Part shown: in pieces, positions 46,038 to 54,332 of the stretch | Layout of the letters: the number at the start of each line of letters is the position of its first letter | Numbering within the stretch: position 1 is the first letter of the stretch | NCBI RefSeq assembly: GCF_022179385.1 | Contig: NZ_BPQS01000022.1 | Location: forward strand, 37,374 to 101,373 | Source: Methylobacterium longum | Lineage (GTDB): Bacteria > Pseudomonadota > Alphaproteobacteria > Rhizobiales > Beijerinckiaceae | DNA length: 64,000 nucleotides | Direction: 5' to 3' | The notes under the pieces: model-generated | What the model was told of the DNA's origin: nothing | The model's database searches: none | What the model saw: the letters and a program-made list of their open reading frames with translations, nothing else | Made by a program: the position numbers and the translations under genes

Positions 46038-47018
46038 GTGCGGCGCGCAGCGAGAACATGGCGGATGGCGGGGCTCGCGATCCTGTCCCTGTGGCTGGGC
46101 CTCGCAGGGCCGGCCCGGGCCGCGGGGGAGGGCGCGCCGGTCCGGGTGGTGGCGAGCTTCTCGATCCTCGGCGATCTCATCCGGCAGGTCGGCGGCGCGC
46201 AGGTGGCGGTGACGACGCTGGTCGGGCCGGATTCCGATGCCCACGGTTTCAGCCCGTCGCCCGCCGATGCCCGCAAGCTCGCCGAAGCCGACATCGTGTT
46301 CGTCAACGGCCTGGGCCTGGAGGGCTGGCTGGACCGGCTGATCCGTGCCTCCGGTACCCGCGCGCCGGTGGTGGTGGCCTCCGCGGGCGTGAAGCCGATC
46401 CCCGCCGAAGGCGGCCACGGCGACCATGATCACGGCGGCATGGATCACGGCGGCATGGATCACGCGGGACAGGATCACGGCGACCACGCCGTCGACCCGC
46501 ATGCGTGGCAGGACCTCGCCAACGTCCGGATCTACGTGGCCAACATCCGGGACGGGCTCGCCAAGGTGGATCCCGGCCACGCCGAGGCCTACCGGGCTGC
46601 CGCTGCCGGCTACCTCGCCAAGCTCGATGACCTGGAGCGGGATGTGCGCGCGGCGATCGACTGCATCCCGGCGGAGCGGCGGCGGATCATCACGAGCCAC
46701 GACGCTTTCGGGTATTTCGCGTCGGCCTACGGCCTGCGCTTCGTCGCCCCCCAGGGTGTGTCGACCGACAGCGAGGCCAGCCCCCGGGACGTGGCGGCGA
46801 TCATCCGGCAGATCCGCCGGGACCGCGTCCCCGCGGTGTTCCTGGAGAACATCAGCGACCCGCGTCAGATGGCACTGATCGCCCGTGAGAGCGGGGCCCG
46901 CATCGGCGGCAAGGTCTTCTCCGATGCCCTGTCGCGGCCGGACGGGCCGGCCCCGACTTTTCTCGACATGATGCGGAGCAACCTGCGGGCGTTCTCGGCG
47001 GCGCTGGCGCCCGGCTAG
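46038..47018 (+). CDS. znuA: Zinc ABC transporter substrate-binding protein (ZnuA/AztC-like)
   Basis: A periplasmic metal-binding protein of 326 aa of cluster A-I type. The signal peptide ends at GPARAAGE. Metal ligand regions are seen: DAHGFSPSP, DPHAWQD, TSHDAFGYF and STDSEASPRD. A His/Asp-rich loop (GGHGDHDHGGMDHGGMDH) before the second ligand is typical of zinc-specific rather than manganese-specific members. GTG 46038 follows GGGAGG; ATG 46065 is a weaker alternative. The partner permease and ATPase (znuB, znuC) are not next to it, so it works with components encoded elsewhere. The palindrome upstream suggests zinc repression. Confidence 0.9.
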   Translation: MRRAARTWRMAGLAILSLWLGLAGPARAAGEGAPVRVVASFSILGDLIRQVGGAQVAVTTLVGPDSDAHGFSPSPADARKLAEADIVFVNGLGLEGWLDRLIRASGTRAPVVVASAGVKPIPAEGGHGDHDHGGMDHGGMDHAGQDHGDHAVDPHAWQDLANVRIYVANIRDGLAKVDPGHAEAYRAAAAGYLAKLDDLERDVRAAIDCIPAERRRIITSHDAFGYFASAYGLRFVAPQGVSTDSEASPRDVAAIIRQIRRDRVPAVFLENISDPRQMALIARESGARIGGKVFSDALSRPDGPAPTFLDMMRSNLRAFSAALAPG

Positions 47019-47181
47019 GGCGCATCGGTCCGAGTTTTTCCGACGGCGACGCGACCCGTGATGACCCCGCCGCCGCCCGGGACGGCGCGCTTTCGCCTCT
47101 ACCGGGTCGGGCATGACATAACGTAAACCGGCGGTTAAGAGGCCCCCACTAGCCTTACAGAACGGGTGCCAGCCGATCCTC

Positions 47182-48987
47182 GTGCGCGAGGGCTCGAGGC
47201 CTTGGGGCCTTGTGAGAACGGCGTGGCTCGGAGATCGCGTGGCTTGGGGCCCTGACCGCTGGCGCTTCTATCGGCTCGTCGGACGCGAGGCGGCGCGGTC
47301 GTTCCGTGCCGTCGGCGCCAGCCTCACCGCCCCGCCCGACATCCTCGCCCGGATGCGGGTGACCGGGCTGGTGATCGCCCCGCAGGACCTGCGCACCTCG
47401 GACGCGACCTTCGCGGACGACATCTATTCCGGCCTGTTCGTCTTCGCCGGCCGCTCGTTGGCGGCGAGCGGGGGCTCGCCCTTCGACTACGCCGCGCCCT
47501 CGTCGGAATGGGCCGACGAGCTCTACGGCTTCGGGTGGCTGCGGCACCTGCGCGCCGCCGACACGGCCCTGGCCCGCGCCAATGCCCGCGCCTTCGTGGC
47601 GGATTTCATCGCCGGCCGGGGCGATCCGGCGCTCGCCCGCCAGACGCCGGTGGCGGCGCGGCGGCTGATTTCGTTCCTGTGCCAGTCGCCCCTCGTGCTG
47701 GAGGGAGCCGACCACGGTTTCTACCAGAACTTCCTCAAGGTGATCGCTCGCAACGCGCAGCAACTGGAGCGCGACATCCGGCGCGGCGTGCCGCCGCAAT
47801 GGCGCCTGAACGCCGCGGTGGCGCTCTGCTACGCCGGTCTGTGCTGCGACGGAATTCAGCCGATCCTGCGTCGCGCGACCCGGATCCTGTCGCGGGAACT
47901 CGACCGGCAGATCCTGACCGACGGCGGCCATCGCTCGCGCGACCCGCGCTTCGCCATGGAACTGCTGCTCGATCTGCTGCCTCTGCGGCAGAGCTATCTC
48001 AGCCGCAGCGTCGAGCCGCCGATGGCCCTGCTGCGGGCCATCGACCGGATGCTGCCGCTGCTGCGGCTGCTGCGGCACCCGGACGCCTCGCTCAGCCACT
48101 TCAACGGCATGGGCGCCACCGACGCCGACCACCTCGCGACGCTGCTCGTCTACGACGGCGCGCTCGCCCGGCCGCTGATGCACGCGCCGAATTCGGGCTA
48201 CGAGCGCCTGGAAGGCGGTCGCGTGGTGATCGTCGCCGATGTCGGCGCGAGTCCGCCGCTGCCCTACTCGCTGAACGCGGGGGCCGGCTGCCTGGCCTTC
48301 GAGATGTCGAGCGGACCCCAGCGCATCGTGGTCAATTGCGGCCTGCCGGCGAGCGGGCCGGACCTGCGTCTCCTCGCGCGCTCGACGCCCGCGCATTCCA
48401 CCGCCACCGTGGCGAACGCGTCCTCCTGCCGGTTTCTGACCCGCACCGGGTGGTGGGGCGAGCGCCAGCTCGCCGACTGGCTGATCCGGCGGCGCGGGTC
48501 CGTGGTGCTGAGCGGTCCGTTGTCGGTCGCGGCCGAGCGGGCCGAGGACAACGACAGCGTCGTGCTGGCCGCCCGGCACAACGGCTACGGTCCGGAATTC
48601 GGCATCGTGCACGAGCGCCGCTGGCAGCTCTTCGCCGCCGCCGCCCGGCTCGAAGGGCGGGATGCCTTCCTGCGCCAGGGCAAGGGGACCGGCCGCGGGC
48701 GGATGCGCGGCCACGACGTGGCGATCCGCTTCCACCTGCATCCCGGCATCGCCGTGCGGGGCGTTCCGGAGGGGCTCGAACTGGCCTCGGCCCTGGGCGA
48801 GATCTGGACCTTCCGTGCGGAGAATGCCGAGATCGGACTGGAGGAGAGCGTGTACTTCTCGGGTCTGACCGGACCGCGCCGCACCGACCAGATCGTGCTC
48901 CACCTGCGCGTCTCCGAAGACGTCGAGGTGCGCTGGAGCTTCGAGCGGCTGGCAGCCGCGCCGCTGCGGGGCGTGGCGCCGGCCTGA
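47182..48987 (+). CDS. Heparinase II/III-like protein
   Basis: The 601-aa protein has an N-terminal alpha-helical toroid-like part (about 60-310: PLVLEGADHGFYQNFLKVIA, LARQTPVAARRLISFLC, RFAMELLLDLLPLRQSYL) and a C-terminal beta-sheet part (VVIVADVGASPPLPYSLNAG, CLAFEMSSGPQRIVVNCG), the layout of heparinase II/III-like lyases. Its substrate is unknown and it may act on a bacterial polysaccharide. No typical signal peptide is visible. Starts GTG 47182 and GTG 47212 are both possible. In many Hyphomicrobiales a gene of this type lies directly before purH, as here (72-base gap). Confidence 0.87.
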   Translation: MREGSRPWGLVRTAWLGDRVAWGPDRWRFYRLVGREAARSFRAVGASLTAPPDILARMRVTGLVIAPQDLRTSDATFADDIYSGLFVFAGRSLAASGGSPFDYAAPSSEWADELYGFGWLRHLRAADTALARANARAFVADFIAGRGDPALARQTPVAARRLISFLCQSPLVLEGADHGFYQNFLKVIARNAQQLERDIRRGVPPQWRLNAAVALCYAGLCCDGIQPILRRATRILSRELDRQILTDGGHRSRDPRFAMELLLDLLPLRQSYLSRSVEPPMALLRAIDRMLPLLRLLRHPDASLSHFNGMGATDADHLATLLVYDGALARPLMHAPNSGYERLEGGRVVIVADVGASPPLPYSLNAGAGCLAFEMSSGPQRIVVNCGLPASGPDLRLLARSTPAHSTATVANASSCRFLTRTGWWGERQLADWLIRRRGSVVLSGPLSVAAERAEDNDSVVLAARHNGYGPEFGIVHERRWQLFAAAARLEGRDAFLRQGKGTGRGRMRGHDVAIRFHLHPGIAVRGVPEGLELASALGEIWTFRAENAEIGLEESVYFSGLTGPRRTDQIVLHLRVSEDVEVRWSFERLAAAPLRGVAPA

Positions 48988-49058
48988 CCGGACCCGCTGG
49001 CCCGGTTCCCCGTTTCCATGCTACCGCGCCCGAAGATCTCGAATTTCGGCACGAATCC

Positions 49059-50657
49059 ATGGCGCACGATCAGGTGCGGGTCTCCCGCGCCCTCCTCTCG
49101 GTCTCGGACAAGACCGGCCTCGTCGACTTCGCCCGGGCGTTGCACGCCCGCGGCATCGCGCTGGTCTCGACGGGCGGCACCCACCGGGCCCTGAAGGAGG
49201 CCGGGCTGCCGGTGACGGAGGTCGCCGACCTGACGGGCTTCCCCGAGATGATGGACGGCCGGGTGAAGACCCTGCACCCGGCGGTGCATGGCGGCCTGCT
49301 GGCCATCCGCGACAATCCCGAGCACCAGGCGGCCCTCGCCGCGCATGGGATCGGGGCGATCGACCTGCTGGTGGTGAACCTCTACCCGTTCGAGGCCACC
49401 ATCGCGGCCGACAGGCCGGATGCCGACTGCATCGAGAACATCGATGTCGGCGGGCCGGCGATGATCCGCGCGGCAGCCAAGAATCACGCGGACGTGGCCG
49501 TGGTGACCGACGTGTCGGATTACGCCGGCGTGCTCGCCGCGCTGGAGGCCCATGACGGCGCTATCGGCGCCGACCAGCGCCGCAAGCTGGCGCAGAAGGC
49601 CTTCGCCCGCACGGCGGCCTACGACGCCGCCATCGCCAACTGGATGGCCGGCCGCTTCGGCGCCGACGAGCCGGCCCTGTTCCGCGCCTTCGGCGGCACC
49701 CTGGCGCAGGGGCTGCGCTACGGCGAGAACCCCCACCAGACGGCCGCCTTCTACAGGGCGCCGGGGCGGGTGCGGCCGGGTGTGGCGACGGCCCGCCAGC
49801 TCCAGGGCAAGGAGCTGTCCTACAACAATTTCAACGACACCGACGCGGCCTACGAGTGCGTGGCCGAGTTCGACGCCGAGCGGACGGCAGCGGTCGCCAT
49901 CATCAAGCACGCCAATCCCTGCGGCGTCGCCGAGGGTGCGAGCCTGCTCGAGGCCTACGAGCGGGCGCTCAGCTGCGACCCGACCTCCGCCTTCGGCGGC
50001 ATCGTGGCGCTCAACCGGACGCTGGACGCCGAGGCGGCGCGCAAGATCGTCGAGATCCTCACCGAGGTGATCATCGCCCCCGACGCGACGCCCGAGGCGG
50101 CGGCGATCATCGCGGCCAAGAAGAACCTGCGGCTCCTGCTGGCCGGCGGCCTGCCCGATCCGCGCGCGCCGGGCGAGACCGTGCGGACCCTCGCGGGCGG
50201 CCTGCTGGTCCAGGGCCGGGACGCGGCGGTCGTCGACGACATGCCGTTCAAGGTCGTGACCCGCCGCGCGCCGAGCGACGCGGAACTGGTCGACCTCCGG
50301 TTCGCCTACCGGGTCGCCAAGCACGTGAAGTCGAATGCCATCGTGTACGCGAAGAAGGGCGCAACCGTCGGAATCGGGGCGGGACAGATGTCCCGGGTCG
50401 ATTCCTCGCGCATCGCCGCCTGGAAGGCGGCCGAGGGCGCCAAGCGGCTCGGTCTGTCGGAGAGCCTCGCGATCGGATCGGTCGTGGCATCTGACGCCTT
50501 CTTCCCCTTCGCGGACGGCTTGATGACCGCCGCCGAAGCGGGCGCCACGGCCATCATTCAGCCCGGCGGCTCGCTTCGCGACGCGGACGTGATCGCCGCC
50601 GCCGACGCGGCGGGGCTCGCCATGGTGTTCACCGGCCACCGCCACTTCCGCCATTGA
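49059..50657 (+). CDS. purH: Bifunctional AICAR transformylase / IMP cyclohydrolase
   Basis: PurH carries out the last two steps of purine synthesis, formylating AICAR with 10-formyl-THF and closing the ring to IMP. The 532-aa product shows the N-terminal MGS-like cyclohydrolase domain (1-190: LLSVSDKTGLVDFARAL, VSTGGTHRALKEAGL, FPEMMDGRVKTLHPAVHGG) and the C-terminal transformylase (LRYGENPHQTAAFYRA, the Lys-His motif in AIIKHANPCGVAEG, and TAIIQPGGSLRDADVI). ATG 49059 gives the standard N-terminus. It follows the heparinase-like gene and may share its message. Confidence 0.97.
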   Translation: MAHDQVRVSRALLSVSDKTGLVDFARALHARGIALVSTGGTHRALKEAGLPVTEVADLTGFPEMMDGRVKTLHPAVHGGLLAIRDNPEHQAALAAHGIGAIDLLVVNLYPFEATIAADRPDADCIENIDVGGPAMIRAAAKNHADVAVVTDVSDYAGVLAALEAHDGAIGADQRRKLAQKAFARTAAYDAAIANWMAGRFGADEPALFRAFGGTLAQGLRYGENPHQTAAFYRAPGRVRPGVATARQLQGKELSYNNFNDTDAAYECVAEFDAERTAAVAIIKHANPCGVAEGASLLEAYERALSCDPTSAFGGIVALNRTLDAEAARKIVEILTEVIIAPDATPEAAAIIAAKKNLRLLLAGGLPDPRAPGETVRTLAGGLLVQGRDAAVVDDMPFKVVTRRAPSDAELVDLRFAYRVAKHVKSNAIVYAKKGATVGIGAGQMSRVDSSRIAAWKAAEGAKRLGLSESLAIGSVVASDAFFPFADGLMTAAEAGATAIIQPGGSLRDADVIAAADAAGLAMVFTGHRHFRH

Positions 50658-51400
50658 GCGTGTGCCTGGCCGGGACTCGCCGGTCCTGAAGCCGATCCTG
50701 CGATGCGGCGTCGGCCGTCCGGGCCGGTTCCGGGCCCCGCGTCGATAGCCGAGGACTCCTCCGAGGTTTCGGCCGTGCGGCGGCATCGCGCAACGGGATC
50801 CGCGATATCTTGGCCGCGCGGGTTGTCGCGCGGGTTCCTCTTCCCCCTGGGCGCCCACGGGATTCCCGCGCCCATGCCGGAGCGGCAGGACGGCGTGTGA
50901 TGCCGCAAGCCCGAGCCGGACAGGGGGCCGTGGCACCGCTCCCGCCGGCTGGGCAGGCCGTGCCGTGCGCCCGGCCTCCAAGGGACCGGGGGCTCGAGGC
51001 AGCCTCGGGCAGTGCTCCCGGTCAAGTCTCGTCCACAGCAGCGTGACGGACCTCGATCACCGGGATTGCACGACTGGCCGGCGTGATCGGATGCCCGTCG
51101 GGGCGGCGCGTTCACGAATCGTCGGGATCGGGTCGCCGGATCTCAACCGCCGCAACCGGCCTCCCGCTTACCGAGTATTGAGCTTCAGGCAGGCGCGAAA
51201 TTGGAGATAAACGGAATTGCATTATCGAAGGGTACGACGACGTCTCCGATGCGAATTCAATATCGTTGTTCGACGCGCCCGGTCAGACCGTGAGGATCGG
51301 GCCCGAAGGCTTGCTATTTCATTCCCGTGCCGGCATGTTTACGGAGTCGGTCGAGTCAATGTGCACAAGACTACTAAAATTATAGACACCAGGTCGTGAA
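50658..51400. other. Long intergenic region, no gene seen
   Basis: About 740 bases after purH. The first 400 bases are very GC-rich and the open frames there are Arg/Pro-rich with no ribosome sites. GC falls steadily from about 51170 to the next gene (for instance AAGACTACTAAAATTATAGA at 51367-51386), which probably contains the promoter of the small membrane protein at 51401. No RNA gene recognised. Confidence 0.5.
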
Positions 51401-51631
51401 ATGCTGGTCGCTGCGATGTTGTTCGGGGTCGGATGGCTGATCGGTCGTGTTTTCACCGCCGTCATCCTGTTGATGACGTCGTGCGTCATCATGTTAACTG
51501 CGCTGACGATCTTCGCCAGTGTCTATGGGCTCGATCTCCTTCATGTTCTGATCACGCTCGGATACCTCGCCGCCCATCAATCCGGCTACCTGCTGGGCGC
51601 CTATTGCAACGATTTCCAGGAACACAACTGA
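51401..51631 (+). CDS. Small membrane protein (76 aa)
   Basis: Two hydrophobic segments (FTAVILLMTSCVIMLTALTI and LDLLHVLITLGYLAAHQ) with a short N-terminal hydrophobic stretch and an acidic C-terminus (CNDFQEHN). AGGT nine bases before ATG 51401 serves as ribosome site. The size and layout are reminiscent of small rhizobial exopolysaccharide-repressor proteins (SyrA/ExoX type), but I cannot confirm this. The gene has lower GC than its surroundings, which may indicate transfer or membrane-protein codon bias. Confidence 0.65.
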   Translation: MLVAAMLFGVGWLIGRVFTAVILLMTSCVIMLTALTIFASVYGLDLLHVLITLGYLAAHQSGYLLGAYCNDFQEHN

Positions 51632-51643
51632 CGTCGCCCGCCG

Positions 51644-51784
51644 TCACCACCACCAGACGAGCCGTCCAGCCTCGGTGTTGATGGCGAACCAGATGGCGAT
51701 CGTGGCCGCAAACCAGCCGAGCACAAATGCAAGTGGTGGCCGAGATCCGGCTTTGCGCCGCAGGTTCGCCGTAGCATCGCGCAC
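51644..51784 (-). CDS. Very small single-span membrane protein (46 aa)
   Basis: A frame too short to be noted by length-based gene finding. A basic N-terminus (VRDATANLRRKAGSR) is followed by one membrane helix (PPLAFVLGWFAATIAIWFAI) and a tail ending RLVWWW. The GTG at 51784 is preceded by AGGA eight bases upstream. The orientation signal (positive residues before the helix) and compact layout suggest a real inner-membrane micropeptide. It converges with the 76-aa membrane protein, 12 bases apart. Function unknown. Confidence 0.55.
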   Translation of the reverse strand: MRDATANLRRKAGSRPPLAFVLGWFAATIAIWFAINTEAGRLVWWW

Positions 51785-52332
51785 GTTCAAATCCTGAGTT
51801 CCTATCGAAAGGCAGCCCTATACGGCCGAGAGCCCATTCTGGTTCCCCTGGTCAAGGGCCTTAAGGTGCGAACAGTGGTTTTTGGTGCTCAGATCGATCC
51901 TTCCCAGACCGCATCCGGAGTAGATCTGGCTTCGATGATCGACGACATACTGCCGGGAACATGACTACGATCAAACACGTGTGATCTTTATTCGGGTTTG
52001 AATTTGCTCAATGCCGGTTCCGAAAATCGGTATCATTCGATCATTCTCGCGATCATCGCGATAGCCAACGGCGAGCCGACGCGCACGAGGCCCGACGCAG
52101 GTCGCCGACGACGTGGATCGGCTGTTCGATCGACGGTCGCCCTCTGAGGTGCCGAAGCACAGCGGCGGCGTCGAACGGGCTCGACAGGATGAGGGGGGAT
52201 GGGACCGCGTGACCGGCCCCTGGCTGGTACCGTATGGATCGTGCCCCGCGGCGCGCGGGATGGGCCGGCCTCGGCCGGTACCAAGCGTACCGGCCTTGTC
52301 GCGTGTCGCCCGCGCCCGGCCATGAACGGCGA
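51785..52332. other. Intergenic region, no confident gene
   Basis: About 550 bases. The plus strand contains a frame that ends at 51963 (residues ILVPLVKGLKVRTVVFGAQ and on) that is protein-like but has no start codon and low GC at third positions, so I leave it uncalled. The rest (51964-52332) contains AT-rich patches and no recognisable feature. Confidence 0.4.
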
Positions 52333-52360
52333 CGCCCAGGCCGCGTGTGCGGCCTGGGCG
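52333..52360 (-). terminator. Terminator of the MHS-type transporter gene
   Basis: CGCCCAGGCCGC (52333-52344) pairs exactly with GCGGCCTGGGCG (52349-52360) around a GTGT loop, a 12-base-pair stem 37 bases after the stop codon of the minus-strand gene that ends at 52398. No T-run follows. Confidence 0.6.
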
Positions 52361-52397
52361 CCTGGAACCGGAGATCGCCTGGAACGCGCGGCGCCGC

Positions 52398-54080
52398 TCA
52401 GGTGTCCGCGAAGATATCGCGGTCCTTGGTCTCGGGCACGAAGATGAGACCGATGATCACGGTCGCGACCGCGATGACGATCGGATACCAGAGCCCGTAA
52501 TAGATGTCGCCGGTCTGGGCCACCATGGCGAAGGCGGTCGCCGGCAGCAGGCCGCCGAACCAGCCATTGCCGATGTGGTAGGGCAGCGACATCGAGGTGT
52601 AGCGGATTCGCGTCGGGAACAGTTCGACCAGCATGGCGGCGATCGGGCCGTAGACCATGGTGACGAACAGCACGAGGACGAAGAGCAGGCCGATCACCTT
52701 GGCGACCTGCGGCCGGAAGATGTCGAACGGGTTCGACATCTTGACGATCTCGGGATCGCCGGCCTTCGGATAGCCCGCCGCCTGAAGGGCCGCGGAGGTG
52801 GCCTTGTTGGCCTCCGCGTTGCCGCCCTGCGGGTATGGGATCTCGGTGTCGTTGACCCGGATCGTGGTGGGCTGGCCGGCGGCGCCCGGCGCGGTGGCGT
52901 AGCGCACCGACGACTTCGACAGGAAGTCGCGGGCGAGGTCGCAGGGCGCCGAGAAGACGCGCGTGCCGACCGGGTTGAACAGCGTGCCGCAGCTCGCCGG
53001 GTCCGCCGTCACGGTGACCTTCACGTTCTCGATCGCCGCCTCCAGCTTCGGATTCGCCGTCGAGGTGATTCCCTGGAAGAGCGGGAAGAACGTCGCCGCC
53101 GCGATGGCGCAGCCGGTCAGGATGATGACCTTGCGGCCGATCTTATCCGAGAGCCAGCCAAAGACCACGAAGAAGCCGGTGCCGAGGAGCAGCGACCACG
53201 CGATCAGGAGATTGGCCGTGTAGCCGTCGACCTTCAGAATCGATTGCAGGAAGAACAGGGCGTAGAACTGGCCCGTGTACCAGACCACGCCCTGGCCCGC
53301 GACGAGGCCGAACAGGGCGATGATCGCGAACTTGGCGTTCCGCCACTCGCCGAAGGCTTCGGTGAGCGGCGCCTTCGAGGTCTTGCCCTCGTCCTTCATC
53401 TTCTTGAAGGCCGGGGATTCGGAGAGCTGGAGGCGGATCCACACGGAGATGCCGAGCAGCAGCACCGAGACGAGGAACGGGATGCGCCAGCCCCACTCGG
53501 CGAAGGCCGCTTCACCGGTGAAGCTCCGGGTCGCCAGGATCACCAGCAGCGACAGGAACAGGCCGAGGGTCGCGGTGGTCTGGATCCAGCTCGTGTAGAA
53601 GCCGCGCCGGCCGTTCGGGGCGTGCTCGGCCACGTAGGTCGCCGCGCCGCCATACTCGCCGCCGAGCGCGAGGCCCTGCGCGAGCCGCAGGACGATCAGG
53701 ATGATGGGGGCCGCGATCCCGATCGTGGCCGCGTTGGGCAGCACGCCGACGATGAAGGTCGACAGGCCCATGATCAGGATCGTGACGAGGAAGGTGTACT
53801 TGCGCCCGACGAGATCGCCGATCCGGCCGAAGACCAGCGCGCCGAAGGGCCGGACGATGAAGCCGGCCGCGAAGGCCAGGAGGGCGAAGATGTCCCGCGT
53901 GGCCGGCGGGTAGGCGGAGAAGAACTGCGCGCCGATGATCGCCGCCAGGGAGCCGTAGAGATAGAAATCGTACCACTCGAACACGGTGCCGAGAGACGAT
54001 GCGAAGATCACGCGCTTCTCGGCCGAACTCATCGGCCTCGCGACATCATCCGTCCGCGCCGCCGCGGTTGCCACAGCCAT
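52398..54080 (-). CDS. MFS transporter of the metabolite:H+ symporter (MHS) type with a large insertion
   Basis: A 560-aa membrane protein. The N-terminal half (SLGTVFEWYDFYLYGSLAAI, RPFGALVFGRIGDLVGRKYT, RLAQGLALGGEYGGAATYVA) is the usual MHS signature, seen in proline/betaine, ketoglutarate and shikimate carriers. Residues about 340-455 form an extra hydrophilic domain between membrane helices, with two Cys (ASCGTLFN, SAPCDLAR) that could make a disulfide outside the cytoplasm. GGGAGG precedes ATG 54080. Being next to acs-DUF485-actP suggests organic-acid uptake, but this is inference. Confidence 0.92.
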   Translation of the reverse strand: MAVATAAARTDDVARPMSSAEKRVIFASSLGTVFEWYDFYLYGSLAAIIGAQFFSAYPPATRDIFALLAFAAGFIVRPFGALVFGRIGDLVGRKYTFLVTILIMGLSTFIVGVLPNAATIGIAAPIILIVLRLAQGLALGGEYGGAATYVAEHAPNGRRGFYTSWIQTTATLGLFLSLLVILATRSFTGEAAFAEWGWRIPFLVSVLLLGISVWIRLQLSESPAFKKMKDEGKTSKAPLTEAFGEWRNAKFAIIALFGLVAGQGVVWYTGQFYALFFLQSILKVDGYTANLLIAWSLLLGTGFFVVFGWLSDKIGRKVIILTGCAIAAATFFPLFQGITSTANPKLEAAIENVKVTVTADPASCGTLFNPVGTRVFSAPCDLARDFLSKSSVRYATAPGAAGQPTTIRVNDTEIPYPQGGNAEANKATSAALQAAGYPKAGDPEIVKMSNPFDIFRPQVAKVIGLLFVLVLFVTMVYGPIAAMLVELFPTRIRYTSMSLPYHIGNGWFGGLLPATAFAMVAQTGDIYYGLWYPIVIAVATVIIGLIFVPETKDRDIFADT

Positions 54081-54281
54081 GACCCGATCCTCCCAAACGC
54101 CACTTGTCCCCGGTCTCAACCGGGGACACGCTGATGAACGGCTCTCGCTCGCTTTGCGCGATGCGCAGATCACCTATGCGTTACCGGAAGTCAGGCGGCG
54201 GTCAATTGGTAAAGTGTTCGTGATCGGGCTCATCAACATGGCTGCTTGCGGATGGCGGTCCCGCGCGGTCCGCAACGAAGA

Positions 54282-54305
54282 AGGGCGCGGCTCGCGCCGC
54301 GCCCT
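54282..54305 (-). terminator. Terminator of the acs-DUF485-actP operon
   Basis: AGGGCGCGGC (54282-54291) pairs exactly with GCCGCGCCCT (54296-54305) around TCGC. In the minus-strand sense the hairpin lies 27 bases after the actP stop and is followed by TCTTCGTT, a moderately T-rich tail. Confidence 0.65.
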
Positions 54306-54332
54306 CCGGGCCGTTCCGATGGATCGGGTCGG

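Noticed and set aside
50658..51400. Possible tRNA or structured RNA after purH
   Set aside because: I looked for a TTC-loop and paired acceptor ends and found none; only GC-rich local stems.
51720..51963. Plus-strand frame ending in a protein-like sequence (VRTVVFGAQ, MIDDILPGT)
   Set aside because: No ATG, GTG or TTG start in frame, low GC at third positions and overlap with the better supported 46-aa gene on the other strand.
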